Notes: generated from the sequence alone by a model not told the origin. Counted from the stretch's first letter, positions 1 through 10,085 are shown. The stretch is DNA of 64,000 bases from Rubripirellula obstinata (GCF_001642955.1 NZ_LWSK01000005.1:56416-120415), one strand, 5' to 3'. A program made the numbers and translations.

Positions 1-1567
1 CGAGTCCATCAAAGCAGCGAAATTCACTGAAGCGTTTGATTGTTTGCTGCAACGAATCGGCTTGATTGCCAACCAGTGATACTTGTGGCTTGATCGCAAT
101 GTCAAATCGCTCGAACACGTTCAGCACGACGGCTTCGCTGTCCGCTTCTTGGTCATCGATCGCTGTGCTTGGCGACGAAAATTCAATCGGTGCAACCGGA
201 ATCGACAGTGACGATGCTCCCATTGCTTGGGCCTGTTCGACCACACGATGAGCGGCCAGCCAAGACTGATGAAGACCAATCGATCGGGGTTCGCAGACGG
301 GTGACTCATCGACGGATTGCCAGTCTTCCGTCCAAGTCTGTATCCAAGAAGGATCTGAAATGGACAACACAATCCCTCGCATCATCGGCCCACCGACAGA
401 CTTCCGATAAACCAGATTCGTGGAAGTCGCTGGTCCAGCGGTGACCGTGATGGACTCAAAGGCAACGGGATCCGATTCATTCAAATTTGTTAGCCAAACT
501 TGATCGTCTGGTTGTGGGTAATACAGATAAGTTCGAGTCAACCAGCGATCGTCGGATGCAGTTCGCGAAGGATCATCACCCTGATCATTCGTCGCTTGTC
601 CATTCTCGTCCTGGCGATAGGCACCAAGATGGCTCACAGAATCACGTGACTGAACAAGCGATGAGAATCTTGATTGAGTCTGATCGGCTCCGTGTCCTAA
701 ATCGATTCGCAATCCGCGGGCCTGATCACGCGGACACCGAATCGTAATCCGATGTGGGTAACCGATTGCCATGATCGGCAGCTTGGCTTGAAAAACGCTT
801 TTGGGTTGCACGATGGAAATCGATTCGCCATCAGCCTGACCTTTTTGCAGATTGCCCTTCACGTATCGCACGCCGGGAATCAAACGGGCGGCGGAATCGG
901 GCAACCATTGCCCCAGTGCCATGGCAGTATCCGAAGGACGAATTTCGCCGATCGTTTGCCATGAAGTTGATTGTCGCGATGAAAGTGGCGACACAGCCGA
1001 AGGTGGCAATTGAACTAACATAGGAACCCGCAATTCCTCCAACACGATCTCTTTGGGTCGCAAACGAGCCCAAAGATTGTCACTGCGTCGAACGAGTTGA
1101 AAACGAACTTCGTAAACGCCCGCTTCCTTGGGCGAACGATCATCCAGAGAGATCGTTTGCGATTGTTCTGTTTCAGCGAAGAGGATTTCACGTCGGCCGG
1201 ACAGTACCTTGTGCCCCAAACCGGCTTGGTGGACCGAGTAAGAAAGCGTCAGAGGGTCATCATCGATATCAGCCGAGTCAGAGCTGGAGGTGGCTTGAAT
1301 CTGAAAAACCCACGGCATCTTCTCATTGGCCTGCACAATTCTCAGCGACTTGCCCGCGACCAAACGGAGTCTCTTTGCTTGGGAATCGGTATGTATTGAA
1401 TCGGCAGCAGACTCAGCACGATTCTGTTCGGCAACGTGCCCTTCGTCAGCGAAACAAATGGGTTGAAAAGCAGCCGAAATCCAAAACGACAGCAAAAACG
1501 ACCACCGCAGAGACGTGCTCGCCCCAAAAGTTAAGTGATATTGGCCAAGACTTTCTTGTCGCGCCAC
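1..1567 (-). CDS. Secreted protein of unknown function, 3' end outside window
   Basis: A reading frame stays open on the minus strand from a GTG at its upstream end to the left edge of the window, about 522 codons, so the C-terminus is missing. No ATG lies between that GTG and the preceding in-frame stop. The N-terminus reads as a signal peptide: a basic/polar start, the hydrophobic stretch LRWSFLLSFWIS, and a likely cleavage after CFA before DEG. The next ~350 residues look like beta-rich extracytoplasmic sequence. The last ~100 visible residues, with a helix such as LAAHRVVEQAQAMGASS followed by hydrophobic strands (LNVFERFDIAIKPQVSL), could begin a TIM-barrel-like domain as in carbohydrate-active enzymes; that is only an impression. 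I do not recognise the family. It is transcribed away from the neighbouring hairpin and parallel to nadD. Confidence 0.7.
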   Translation of the reverse strand, partial: MARQESLGQYHLTFGASTSLRWSFLLSFWISAAFQPICFADEGHVAEQNRAESAADSIHTDSQAKRLRLVAGKSLRIVQANEKMPWVFQIQATSSSDSADIDDDPLTLSYSVHQAGLGHKVLSGRREILFAETEQSQTISLDDRSPKEAGVYEVRFQLVRRSDNLWARLRPKEIVLEELRVPMLVQLPPSAVSPLSSRQSTSWQTIGEIRPSDTAMALGQWLPDSAARLIPGVRYVKGNLQKGQADGESISIVQPKSVFQAKLPIMAIGYPHRITIRCPRDQARGLRIDLGHGADQTQSRFSSLVQSRDSVSHLGAYRQDENGQATNDQGDDPSRTASDDRWLTRTYLYYPQPDDQVWLTNLNESDPVAFESITVTAGPATSTNLVYRKSVGGPMMRGIVLSISDPSWIQTWTEDWQSVDESPVCEPRSIGLHQSWLAAHRVVEQAQAMGASSLSIPVAPIEFSSPSTAIDDQEADSEAVVLNVFERFDIAIKPQVSLVGNQADSLQQTIKRFSEFRCFDGL

Positions 1568-1760
1568 GTTAGCTGGTCCGATCGTAAACTAGAAATTCAA
1601 ATGCGGAGACCCTGCGAGATATCGCAGTGTTTCAGATATCGCAGTGTTCCAGCACCGAACTAACAAACTGACCCGACCTGGGTAAAGGCAAGAAAATTCC
1701 GCCCCAAAGATTGCTATCAAATGTTGGCTTAGAAACCATCACGAAACAACGCCCCAATAT

Positions 1761-1827
1761 CCCAACCCGGACGCGTAAGCGAGGGATCCAGGCTGCAGCG
1801 ATCCCTCGCTTACGCGTTCGGGTTGGG
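1761..1827. repeat. 27-bp inverted repeat (intergenic palindrome)
   Basis: Two 27-base arms pair with one mismatch around a 13-base loop and contain the phrase ACGCGTAAGCGAGGGAT. It lies between the end of nadD and the start of the partial secreted gene, where it could act as a transcript-end hairpin. Its core (acgcgtaagcg) recurs near 11997 and 41986, suggesting an interspersed palindromic family. The rest of this ~317-base gap shows only a short tandem duplication of a 16-mer (cagatatcgcagtgtt) near 1616-1650 and no credible gene. Confidence 0.8.
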
Positions 1828-1884
1828 ATTTCGATGCGTTTTGCTTTACCTGCAAATGCAATGGAACGGCCGATTCTAATTCGG

Positions 1885-2496
1885 TTACTGATATGGCTTT
1901 TCGCTGCGGATGAACGCCTCCACCGCGGCTGGAACCTGATAGCGAACGCTTTTGTTTCCCAGGATTCGGCGTCTTAGATCGGTGCTGCTGACTTCGATCA
2001 ATGGCATCGGCACCACGCTGTTCTTGACCGTTTGCAGGCGGGCGTCATCACAAAAACGCTTGAGGATCGAAACATCAATCTCCGCATCGCCGCCTCGCTG
2101 AATCACGGCTAGGGTTGCAAGTTCCAACAACTGTGATGGTTGATGCCAACGATCAAAGGAAGCGAGCGAATCACTGCCGACGATTAAAAACAATTCATCA
2201 TCAGGATGCTGTTTTTGAATTTCGGCAACGGTATCCACCGTATAGCTGACTTCGCCACGAGCGATCTCGCGATCATCGAGCACGAAAAACGGATTCCCCG
2301 AAATCGCCAATCGCACCATCTGCAATCGATGATCATCCGACGCGACGGGGCCATCGGGTTTTAGAGGCGACGTCGCAGCCGGAATCCACCGCACCTGATC
2401 CAGCGACAATTGTTCCCGCGCCGCCTCGGCAATCCAAAGATGCCCCAAATGTACCGGATCGAACGACCCACCAAAAATTCCAATCCGCTGCGGCAC
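1885..2496 (-). CDS. nadD: Nicotinate-nucleotide adenylyltransferase NadD
   Basis: The enzyme transfers AMP from ATP to nicotinate mononucleotide, giving deamido-NAD in NAD synthesis. The protein opens with RIGIFGGSFDPVHLGHL, the nucleotidyltransferase motif with the (H/T)xGH signature, and ends with the second signature SSTDLRRRI. The 203-residue length is normal for NadD. I chose the GTG start because it places the catalytic loop at the expected position (residue ~8) and has an AAGGA ribosome site nine bases upstream. The frame runs 50 codons further upstream, but that extension has no homology-like features and invades the divergent priA region. Transcribed divergently from priA. Confidence 0.95.
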   Translation of the reverse strand: MPQRIGIFGGSFDPVHLGHLWIAEAAREQLSLDQVRWIPAATSPLKPDGPVASDDHRLQMVRLAISGNPFFVLDDREIARGEVSYTVDTVAEIQKQHPDDELFLIVGSDSLASFDRWHQPSQLLELATLAVIQRGGDAEIDVSILKRFCDDARLQTVKNSVVPMPLIEVSSTDLRRRILGNKSVRYQVPAAVEAFIRSEKPYQ

Positions 2497-2647
2497 CAGT
2501 TGAGTTCCTTTTGTTTGACTTTCATTCGTCCGACAATCCACGCTTCTGGACCAATGTAACGTTGATCCTGACTTCTTTGTGACCAGACGTGTCCGACGCG
2601 TCGCGATGATGAATCTAACCGGGTCCGAATTCCTGACGAGATTCACT

Positions 2648-5065
2648 ATGTTGACTGATCAAGCACAATTTCCAAAAGACCTTTTACCCTCCGCGATACC
2701 CAGTTTAATGTCGGACCCGTTGGACGAATTCGAGAACATGCCGCCCGCTGATAAAGGTCAGCAGCCAGGACATCAGAAGCAAGAGGAATTGTTTGAGACC
2801 GCGCCCCCGCCCTGGGAATTGGCGGTCCAGGATGACGTCGCGACGGCCACGATTGTGTTCAGCGAAGCGCCGCATGGGCCTTACGATTACCGCATCCCAG
2901 ACGAAATGCGGGACGACCTGAAACCCGGCATGCGGGTGAAGGTTCCGCTGGGGCATCGCAAGAAAGCCATGATTGGTTGGTGTACCGAAACCAAAATGGG
3001 TTCCTCGGCATCGCGAACGCTGCGCGATGTCAGCGAGGTCTTGGATGACGATCCGCTGTGCGACGCCCACTTGGTGCGGTTGGTGATGTGGATGAGTCAC
3101 TATTATCAGGCACCCGCCGGCCAAGTTTTTGACACGCTGATCCCTTCGAGCGTTCGATCCAACGCGGGAACACGCGAGCGAACGTATTTCAAACTGACTC
3201 GCCGTGACATCGAAGACGAATTGATTGAATCGTTACCGCCCAAACAACAGCAAGCGATTCGTTTCCTGATCATGTCAGGCCGGCCGATGACGTCGGCTCA
3301 AGTCATGATCGGAGCCGATTGCACGATCAGTCCGATCAAGTCGCTGGAAAAAAAGGGCTTGGTCGTTTCGGAAGCTCGTCGTGAAATGGCGACGAGTACA
3401 CCGATGCGATGGCAACTCGACGACGGCGAAACTGAAACCAAACATGAATTGACCGATGACCAGTCGGTTGCGTTGGGGAAAATTAAAGACGCGGTGGATG
3501 CCGAGGAAGGGAAAGCGTTATTGTTGCATGGCGTCACCGGCAGCGGCAAAACCGAAGTCTACATTCGCGCAATCGAGCACGTTGTCAAGTTTGGTCGCAG
3601 CGCGATCGTATTGGTTCCTGAAATATCGTTGACACCGCAGACTCGCGGCCGATTCGAACGTCGGTTCGAGGGCGTTGCCGTCCTGCACTCGCAAATGACG
3701 CCAGCCGAACGCCATTTCCAATGGCAACGAATTCGTCGAAACGAAGTTCAGGTGGTGATTGGTCCAAGGTCCGCCGTATTTGCTCCGCTGCCACGTCTAG
3801 GTCTGATCATTTTGGATGAAGAACACGACGGGTCGTTCAAACAGGGAACCGCGCCGCGGTACCACGCCCGCAAAGTGGCACACGCGCGAGCGATGTCGCT
3901 GAAAATCCCGATCATCCTGGGCACGGCAACACCGTCGCTGGAATCCTGGCACGCTTGTTCGACCGGTCACGCTGATTTGATCTCGATGCCGTCGCGAGTT
4001 GGCAATCGGCCCATGCCCGACGTGCAATTGGTGGATTTGAAAAACCGTGATGATCGCACGTCCGGTGCAATCAGTCGTCCGTTGCATCAGGCAGTGGTGG
4101 ATACGCTGGAGGAAAACGGTCAAATCATTTTGCTGCTCAATCGACGCGGGTTTGCCACGACGATTCAATGTCCTTCGTGCGGTCATGTGGTTTCGTGTCC
4201 CGATTGTGACATGCCGCTGACGCATCACCGTGATGGTGGCAAGGCGGTTTGTCATTACTGCGATTACACGATCGGAACGCCACCCTGGTGCCCGGCATGC
4301 CGGTTTGACGGAATTCGCTACGGTGGCCTCGGGACGCAGCGTCTGGAGGTCGAGGTCAAAAGTCGGTTCCCTGGCGCGAAGGTCGCACGCATGGACAGCG
4401 ACACGATGCGCCGGCCTGGCAGCCACCAAAAGGTGCTTTCCGCGTTCCGATCGGGCGAAATCAATATCTTGTTGGGCACGCAAATGATCGCCAAAGGACT
4501 GGACTTCCCCAACGTGTTGTTGGTGGGAGTGATCAATGCCGACAGTGCCCTGCACTTCCCCGATTTCCGTGCCGCCGAACGGACCTTTGGCTTGGTGACT
4601 CAGGTCGCCGGTCGCACCGGACGCGGCGACCGTGGCGGGCGAGTGATTGTGCAAACTTTTTCACCCGAACACCCGGCGATTCAAGCTGCATCACGCCACG
4701 ATTATGAACAGTTCGCCCATGATGAAATGAACGCTCGGCGAAAGTTCAACTACCCGCCATTGGGCAGCGTTGCTCGAATCATCATTCGTGGCGGCGTCGA
4801 AGAGGTCACTGAATCAACGGCGGAGTCTTTAGTACGCCACTTCGAATCCGCACGAGACAAACTCGGTCACGAAGTCCGCATCTTGGGCCCGGCTCCGCCA
4901 CCGATGTCAAAGCTGAAAGGGAAGTACCGCTTTCACATCCTGTTGCAAGCCGTCGCATCAGGGCCTCTTGGCGAGGTCATCCGAACGGCGACCGACAAGT
5001 TTGTCATTCCAGAAAAAGACGACGTGCAATACGTCGTCGATATCGATCCCATGGAAATGCTTTGA
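2648..5065 (+). CDS. priA: Primosomal protein N' (replication restart helicase PriA)
   Basis: PriA is a 3'-5' superfamily-2 DNA helicase that reloads the replisome at stalled forks. Visible parts: an N-terminal DNA-binding domain (APHGPYDYRIPDEM); Walker A HGVTGSGKTEVY at about residues 293-304; the DEEH box at about 390-393; paired zinc-binding cysteines (CPSCGHVVSCPDC, then CHYC and CPAC); and helicase motifs IV-VI including LGTQMIAKGLDFPNV and QVAGRTGRG. Length, ~805 residues, is slightly above the E. coli protein because of an acidic/proline-rich N-terminal extension. The start is uncertain: the frame begins at 2579 and another ATG lies at 2708. I took the middle ATG as the first one clear of the nadD leader. 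Confidence 0.95.
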   Translation: MLTDQAQFPKDLLPSAIPSLMSDPLDEFENMPPADKGQQPGHQKQEELFETAPPPWELAVQDDVATATIVFSEAPHGPYDYRIPDEMRDDLKPGMRVKVPLGHRKKAMIGWCTETKMGSSASRTLRDVSEVLDDDPLCDAHLVRLVMWMSHYYQAPAGQVFDTLIPSSVRSNAGTRERTYFKLTRRDIEDELIESLPPKQQQAIRFLIMSGRPMTSAQVMIGADCTISPIKSLEKKGLVVSEARREMATSTPMRWQLDDGETETKHELTDDQSVALGKIKDAVDAEEGKALLLHGVTGSGKTEVYIRAIEHVVKFGRSAIVLVPEISLTPQTRGRFERRFEGVAVLHSQMTPAERHFQWQRIRRNEVQVVIGPRSAVFAPLPRLGLIILDEEHDGSFKQGTAPRYHARKVAHARAMSLKIPIILGTATPSLESWHACSTGHADLISMPSRVGNRPMPDVQLVDLKNRDDRTSGAISRPLHQAVVDTLEENGQIILLLNRRGFATTIQCPSCGHVVSCPDCDMPLTHHRDGGKAVCHYCDYTIGTPPWCPACRFDGIRYGGLGTQRLEVEVKSRFPGAKVARMDSDTMRRPGSHQKVLSAFRSGEINILLGTQMIAKGLDFPNVLLVGVINADSALHFPDFRAAERTFGLVTQVAGRTGRGDRGGRVIVQTFSPEHPAIQAASRHDYEQFAHDEMNARRKFNYPPLGSVARIIIRGGVEEVTESTAESLVRHFESARDKLGHEVRILGPAPPPMSKLKGKYRFHILLQAVASGPLGEVIRTATDKFVIPEKDDVQYVVDIDPMEML

Positions 5066-5081
5066 TCGCGGAACAGAGCTT

Positions 5082-5155
5082 GTAGGCCGTCGCGAGTGAA
5101 GCGAGTTACGGCATTGATCGTGAAGCCGTGTGTCGCGGAGTTCCGCACGGCCTAC
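5082..5155. repeat. Interspersed palindromic element (gtaggccg...cggcctac)
   Basis: The element starts GTAGGCCGT, continues CGCGAGTGAAGCGAGTTACGGC, and ends ACGGCCTAC, so its ends are complementary. A copy of the first 31 bases, with two differences, occurs near 63819. A related element with the same closing phrase (ggcctacgtcct) lies near 13671. It sits just after priA. Confidence 0.75.
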
Positions 5156-5184
5156 GTCCTGGAATTGACCAAGATAAACGCAAA

Positions 5185-5214
5185 CAGCCTTGCATCAATT
5201 CTGATGCAAGGCTG
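5185..5214 (-). terminator. Rho-independent-like terminator
   Basis: A perfect 13-bp stem (CAGCCTTGCATCA / TGATGCAAGGCTG) closes a four-base loop. On the minus strand it is followed by a T-rich run (TTTGCGTTTATC). It lies about 30 bases past the stop of the small secreted protein gene on the same strand, the expected place for its terminator. Confidence 0.75.
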
Positions 5215-5244
5215 CGAGTGTTAGCGTTGGGCCTGATTGAAAGT

Positions 5245-5769
5245 TCATTGGCCGTAGTAGACAGGTTGGTTGGAGTAGACCGGCTGAGTCGTGTAGATCG
5301 GTTGGCCCCAACGGTTGTCTACGGCACGCGATCGTGAACTGCTGAATTGCCCAAAGTCGGCAACGGACATCGAATCGGCTCGGGCGTTGGACCATGTTCC
5401 GTTGGCTCGTGCGATTCCGGTACTTCGCGAGAAACCGCCAAGGCTAAGTGCGGTCGAGTCGGCTCGTGAACGTGCTCCCCAGCCGTTGGCGTGGGAACGT
5501 CCGTTGCTGATTGCGACGCCGCCGGCTGCGATCGCGGTGCTGTTGCCGCTGGCGAATCCGCCGTTGCGACCACTGCCTCGCATGCTGGCTCTTGCGTATC
5601 CGCCGCCCGTGGCGAACGAGGTTGCGTTGAGCCGTGTGTTGCCTCGGCCGCTGGCGGTCGAGATCGCTGTGCCGCCGGTTGAATAGCTGCTGGCGGTGAC
5701 TTGTGCGTCAACTTCGCTGGCGATCAGGGAAAGAGCGGCAACAGCGAGGGTCAGGATGCGAATGTTCAT
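5245..5769 (-). CDS. Small secreted Ser/Gly/Ala-rich protein
   Basis: 174 residues. The start is fixed by AAGGA nine bases upstream of an ATG and by a clean Sec signal peptide (MNIRILTLAVAALSLIAS, cut near VDA-QVT). The mature protein is low-complexity, rich in Ser, Gly, Ala and Arg, with loosely repeated ATGG/ISNG/RADS phrases, and it ends in a Tyr/Gln/Pro-rich tail (YTTQPVYSNQPVYYGQ). There is no recognisable catalytic motif. It is a single-gene unit with its own terminator. It may be a cell-envelope or matrix component, but no function can be assigned. Confidence 0.75.
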   Translation of the reverse strand: MNIRILTLAVAALSLIASEVDAQVTASSYSTGGTAISTASGRGNTRLNATSFATGGGYARASMRGSGRNGGFASGNSTAIAAGGVAISNGRSHANGWGARSRADSTALSLGGFSRSTGIARANGTWSNARADSMSVADFGQFSSSRSRAVDNRWGQPIYTTQPVYSNQPVYYGQ

Positions 5770-5896
5770 GGTCAGGGTTCCTTGGTAAATGTTGTAAAGT
5801 GTCGGATGGTGGGAAGGTTTTGTTGTCTTCACCAGTACCTGCGGGCAGTTGCCGAAAACCCCTTAACGATTTCTGAGAAATACTTTGCCGGACCCA

Positions 5897-8800
5897 ATGA
5901 AGCACGATCAAACGCAGCAAATTGCCGAAGCGATCTTCTTGGAAGCCGTCGAGATGCCAGCCGACGCCCAAGCCGCGTTCATTGCGTCGAAGTGTGGCGA
6001 TGACCCGAAGCTGAAGGCGATCGTGGAGTCATTGTTGTTGGCCGATGCAGCCGCAGGCGACGACGACTTTCTAGCATCCAAGTTTTTGAATTCGCCGAAT
6101 TTGGACGAAGGGAATTCCGCGAATACAACGCCACCGTCGAATGCTTCGGCAAGCGAAGCGGATCGTTTTGAGATCCTGATGGTTCACGATCGAGGCGGTC
6201 TCGGCGAGGTTCTATTGGCCCGGGACCGGCAATTGGGACGTGACGTGGCAGTTAAACAGATCCTTCACAAATGGCAGGGGCATCAAGAAGCCGGTGCGAG
6301 ATTTCTGCAAGAAGCCGAGGTCACCGGTCGGCTGGAACATCCCGGCGTCGTGCCTGTTTATGCGATGGGCACTTGGCCCGACGGAAGACCGTTTTATGCA
6401 ATGCGGTTCATCGAAGGCAAAACGCTCAAGCAGGTCATCCACGACCATCGGGAAGCCGGCAACACCGTCGCACAACTGCGTGGATTGCTGAACCGATTCA
6501 TCGACGTATGCAACACGATCGAATACGCCCACAGTCGCCGCATCATTCACCGCGACATCAAACCATCCAACATCATGGTCGGCCCCTACGGCGAAACACT
6601 GGTCGTCGATTGGGGGTTGGCCAAGATGTTGGAATCTGATTTTGATGATTCATTGACGGCTCAATTTATCGAGCAGCTTGGCGAAGACCGAGTCAAAAGT
6701 GAATCCAGTCGCACGCGGATTGGTGGGGCCGTCGGAACACCGCAATACATGAGTCCCGAACAAGCGAGCGGCAAACTTGATTCGATGGGCACCCGCACGG
6801 ACGTCTATCTGCTGGGTGCGACGCTGTATCAAATCCTGACCGGAAAACCGCCGCACAATGAAGAGTCGATTGCCAAGTTGATCGACCGGGTCAAGCAAGG
6901 GATATTGATTCCACCGCGTCAGATCGATGCCAGCATTCCTGCGACGTTGGAAGCGATTTGTTTGAAAGCGATGGAAACCGATTCGATCGATCGATACGCG
7001 TCTGCATCTGAACTTTCGCAAGACATTGAACATTGGCTTGCCGATGAACCGGTTTCCGTTTTCACTGACCCAATCGCGTCACGAATGGGACGTTGGATTC
7101 GCAAGAACCGCACCTTGGCGATGAGCGGCGGTGTCGCGGCGACACTGCTGACGATGAGTTTAGTGTCAGGTTCGATCCTTTGGAGTTATCAGCAGGCCCG
7201 AAATTTCAAACTGGAAAAAGAAAGAACAGCAAAAGCAAACCAGCTACTCGCCAGCCAAACGCAGCGGCTAACAGAGACACGGGAATCGGCTGAATCTGCC
7301 TGGCAAATGTCCAGCCGAGAAATCGCAGCCGACCGACTCGATTCTGCTGTTGCGATTCTACGTCGAGCCAAAAAAACGCTCAGCTCGAACGACACAGCGG
7401 CCACATCGACGGTTCCGCAAGATTCCCAATTGAAAGAACAAAAAGAACGCATCACCGCACGGTTGCAACGGCTTGAAAAACTGACTGACTTCTATCAGCA
7501 ATCGGAACTCGGCCAACAGTACAACGTGATGAGCCGCGACACCGAGGGCATCATGGCATCGACGGCGGCACTGAAATCACTGGGCGTTTGGGACAAACCA
7601 GATTGGTGGATGCATCTGCCGCAGCAGGATCTGAATCCAGACCGCCGCGATCGATTGCGTTGGGACGTGTATCAAACATGGTTGATGCTGGACGGCATGT
7701 TGATCAAAACAATCGGAACACGTTTGTTTGGCGTGATGCAGGAAGGCGGCGGCGGACGTTTGCTGCGAGCGTTGCGGCGGATGCAATCGGGTGCTGGAAT
7801 CGAGGAAGCGGAAGCGGCGATCGTGGTCAGCGACCGAATCGATTACTTCCGACAATCCGAATCGGCGCGTTGGTATCGCGGCATCGCGCGATACCGAACT
7901 CGAACCGGTCGGCGAATCAAGGCCGAAGATTTGCTGACGCCTCGCAACGCACCCGACGCACAGAAGATGGGCGTGCTGTGCTTAATTTCAGCCATGGATC
8001 CGTCGTTTCGCGTCGTCTTTCGCGACTACAAAAACCAGGATCCTATTCTGGCGGGACGGGACCTGTTTCAACGTTCAGCGTCGCTGCGTCCCGATCATTA
8101 TTGGACGCAGCTAAATCTGGGCCAGATGCAATACTTCATCGCAAGCCGCGAAACTGAACCATCATGGCTCAGCTACCAACCCGCGATTCAAACCATGGGG
8201 CGGTGCATTGCGATCAACCCAAAATCCTGTTTCGCCTTCGCCGACCGGTCATCGCTATTTCGATTTCAGTACGAAGCGATCGAGAAAGAACTGGATTCCG
8301 CTGACGATTCCGAAGGAAACAGAATCAGACTGCAAGAACAGCAAAAGGAATTGTTGCTGTGGAGTATTCAAGACGCCCAAACGGCGTATCGGCTCGCCAA
8401 AGATCATGCGTGGGTCGGCTGGACGTATGGCATGTCGCTTGCCACGGCTGGCCAACATGACGAAGCGAGGAAGCTGTTCTTGGAAGCATCCACAAAAACG
8501 TTTCCGCTGCTTGAATCCGCTGATTCAAAGCTAATCGCGGCTGATGACATTCGTGGCCGACAAGAGGCAGCCGAGTACACCGCAAAACAGATCCAGCAAA
8601 ACCCGGATCAGTTGCAATTGCGAACGCTGCTGGCTTCGATTTGTCTGAACCAGCAAAAACTAGACGATGCGATGGAGCATATTGAGGTATCGCTGGCTAG
8701 CCCTGACGCATCAGCGCATGCGTATGCCGTGCGTGGGATGTTGCGAGTCGATCGTGAAGACATTGACGGTGCGATGGAAGACTTCAAAGCAGCAGGCGAT

Positions 8801-9733
8801 AAGGATGCTTCCCATGTTTGGGCGGTGTATGGGTTGGCGGTCTGCGAAGATCTCAATGGCAATCATCCGGCTGCGTTGGATTTGTTTCGTCGTGCGACCA
8901 AGTTGGCAACGGGCGACGAACATCGGGCGGCATGCATGTTGGGCGTGGGGCGAGTGCTGGCAATGCTTGGCCGTTACGAACGAGCGCTCGCTGCGTTTGA
9001 ATCGGCGCAGGACTACCAGGCGGCGTGCAACATTGCCGAAGCAGCAAAACCGCTGGTGGCCCGTTTTCGAGATTTGCGGTCGAGATCGGTCAACGCCAAG
9101 GAAACCGAGGCGTTGGAATCGTTCCTTAAATCGCTCGCGAAATTGCCGCGTGCAACCAAAGTCGATATCTCCGATTCAACCGATGGAAAACCAATGCGGG
9201 CATCGCTTCTGAATGGTGATTTCGAAGTTGGTCAAATGCGTTACTGGAATCACGAAAACGGAATCCGCTGGTTAAACTCACCGGGCTACGCCGCAACTGC
9301 CAAGGTCACTCAAAAGCAGGCTTATCGCGATCAGTATTCCTTGCATGTTGTTGGCGACGATTTGCCCAGCGATACCGAACGCGAAATTGACAAATCAGAC
9401 GCAAGCGGCAGCACATCACAAACATTCCCTATCCCAGCTCAATCACGATGCCGACTTTCGGTTTGGGTCAAAACAAAAGATCTCGAACCCGATTCAGCTC
9501 GATTGGAAATCCAAGTTGCTGATCGGCCACCGACCATGCTGCGAGTGCCGCAAGGTCAGCAAGACTGGACGGAATTGTCAGCCGATTTCGACGTTGGGCC
9601 ATCCGCCGATCCCAGCCTAACGGTGGCTGAGGTGGAGCTGAGAATCGTCTCGGCCGGTCCCGGCGAAGTCTGGTACGACGACATCGAGGTATCCGTCATT
9701 CCGTTGCCAGAAAACGAAGTCGTTGATCAGTGA
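5897..9733 (+). CDS. Membrane Ser/Thr protein kinase with TPR repeats and C-terminal beta domain
   Basis: About 1,278 residues. The Ser/Thr kinase domain spans roughly residues 90-365: a degenerate glycine loop (HDRGGLGEV), lysine K120 in VAVK, the catalytic loop HRDIKPSN with D220, and DWG in place of DFG at 238-240. APE appears as SPEQ. A single membrane segment (around GVAATLLTMSLVSGSILWSY) follows, then a coiled-coil-like region and a long helical array with TPR-like repeats (about 700-1080). A final beta-rich domain (NGDFEVGQMRYWNHENG onward) resembles a carbohydrate-binding sandwich. The family is common in Planctomycetes. The frame could start at a TTG four codons earlier; I prefer the ATG. 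It is probably a signalling kinase sensing a periplasmic or protein ligand, which is inference. Confidence 0.93.
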   Translation: MKHDQTQQIAEAIFLEAVEMPADAQAAFIASKCGDDPKLKAIVESLLLADAAAGDDDFLASKFLNSPNLDEGNSANTTPPSNASASEADRFEILMVHDRGGLGEVLLARDRQLGRDVAVKQILHKWQGHQEAGARFLQEAEVTGRLEHPGVVPVYAMGTWPDGRPFYAMRFIEGKTLKQVIHDHREAGNTVAQLRGLLNRFIDVCNTIEYAHSRRIIHRDIKPSNIMVGPYGETLVVDWGLAKMLESDFDDSLTAQFIEQLGEDRVKSESSRTRIGGAVGTPQYMSPEQASGKLDSMGTRTDVYLLGATLYQILTGKPPHNEESIAKLIDRVKQGILIPPRQIDASIPATLEAICLKAMETDSIDRYASASELSQDIEHWLADEPVSVFTDPIASRMGRWIRKNRTLAMSGGVAATLLTMSLVSGSILWSYQQARNFKLEKERTAKANQLLASQTQRLTETRESAESAWQMSSREIAADRLDSAVAILRRAKKTLSSNDTAATSTVPQDSQLKEQKERITARLQRLEKLTDFYQQSELGQQYNVMSRDTEGIMASTAALKSLGVWDKPDWWMHLPQQDLNPDRRDRLRWDVYQTWLMLDGMLIKTIGTRLFGVMQEGGGGRLLRALRRMQSGAGIEEAEAAIVVSDRIDYFRQSESARWYRGIARYRTRTGRRIKAEDLLTPRNAPDAQKMGVLCLISAMDPSFRVVFRDYKNQDPILAGRDLFQRSASLRPDHYWTQLNLGQMQYFIASRETEPSWLSYQPAIQTMGRCIAINPKSCFAFADRSSLFRFQYEAIEKELDSADDSEGNRIRLQEQQKELLLWSIQDAQTAYRLAKDHAWVGWTYGMSLATAGQHDEARKLFLEASTKTFPLLESADSKLIAADDIRGRQEAAEYTAKQIQQNPDQLQLRTLLASICLNQQKLDDAMEHIEVSLASPDASAHAYAVRGMLRVDREDIDGAMEDFKAAGDKDASHVWAVYGLAVCEDLNGNHPAALDLFRRATKLATGDEHRAACMLGVGRVLAMLGRYERALAAFESAQDYQAACNIAEAAKPLVARFRDLRSRSVNAKETEALESFLKSLAKLPRATKVDISDSTDGKPMRASLLNGDFEVGQMRYWNHENGIRWLNSPGYAATAKVTQKQAYRDQYSLHVVGDDLPSDTEREIDKSDASGSTSQTFPIPAQSRCRLSVWVKTKDLEPDSARLEIQVADRPPTMLRVPQGQQDWTELSADFDVGPSADPSLTVAEVELRIVSAGPGEVWYDDIEVSVIPLPENEVVDQ

Positions 9734-9759
9734 ATCGATCAATCAATCCTCGCGAGTGA

Positions 9760-10050
9760 TTGTGTTGGTCAAGGTGCGTCAACTCTCCTGCAAAGGAGTT
9801 CGCGGAGTTTGATTGGTCGGCCAAAACGGTTCTGGGCAATCAGTTGCTATCTCCTTGGCCGATCAGACGCTCGCGAAATTGGATTGCCATCGTACGCACG
9901 GACTTCAGAAAAGCCGAGCGCGAGCAGCTTGATTGGAGCGTGAAGCGAGGTGTTCCCTTTGGTGGAGAAAATTGGGTAGACTCCAACGCACACAAGTTCG
10001 ATTTAGAGTCAACGATGCGACCACGAGGACGCCCCAAGAAACTGAAGTGA
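9760..10050 (+). pseudogene. C-terminal remnant of REP-associated (Y1/HUH) transposase
   Basis: The 96-codon open frame matches, by eye, the tail of REP-associated tyrosine transposases: a PLPRDWL-like segment (PWPIRRSRNWIAIV), then the characteristic SVKRGVPFG..W motif, a FDLEST phrase and the closing RPRGRPKK. The N-terminal HUH and tyrosine catalytic motifs are absent, so only the 3' third survives. The start codon of the frame has no meaning. It lies directly after the kinase gene and before a GGTGTCCGACACC palindrome typical of the termini of such elements. Confidence 0.75.
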
Positions 10051-10085
10051 TGACCATTGATTGAAGCTACCGAAACAGCCAATTC

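Noticed and set aside
2496..2646. 50-codon N-terminal extension of NadD
   Set aside because: The catalytic motif then sits too far in, and a good ribosome site precedes the internal GTG.
3797..4654. 285-codon open frame on the minus strand
   Set aside because: Lies wholly inside priA on the other strand, with no protein-like features; a codon-bias shadow.
5315..5711. Overlapping frames on both strands in the small secreted gene
   Set aside because: Produced by the Ala/Arg/Gly-rich codon pattern of the signal-peptide-bearing gene at 5245-5769.
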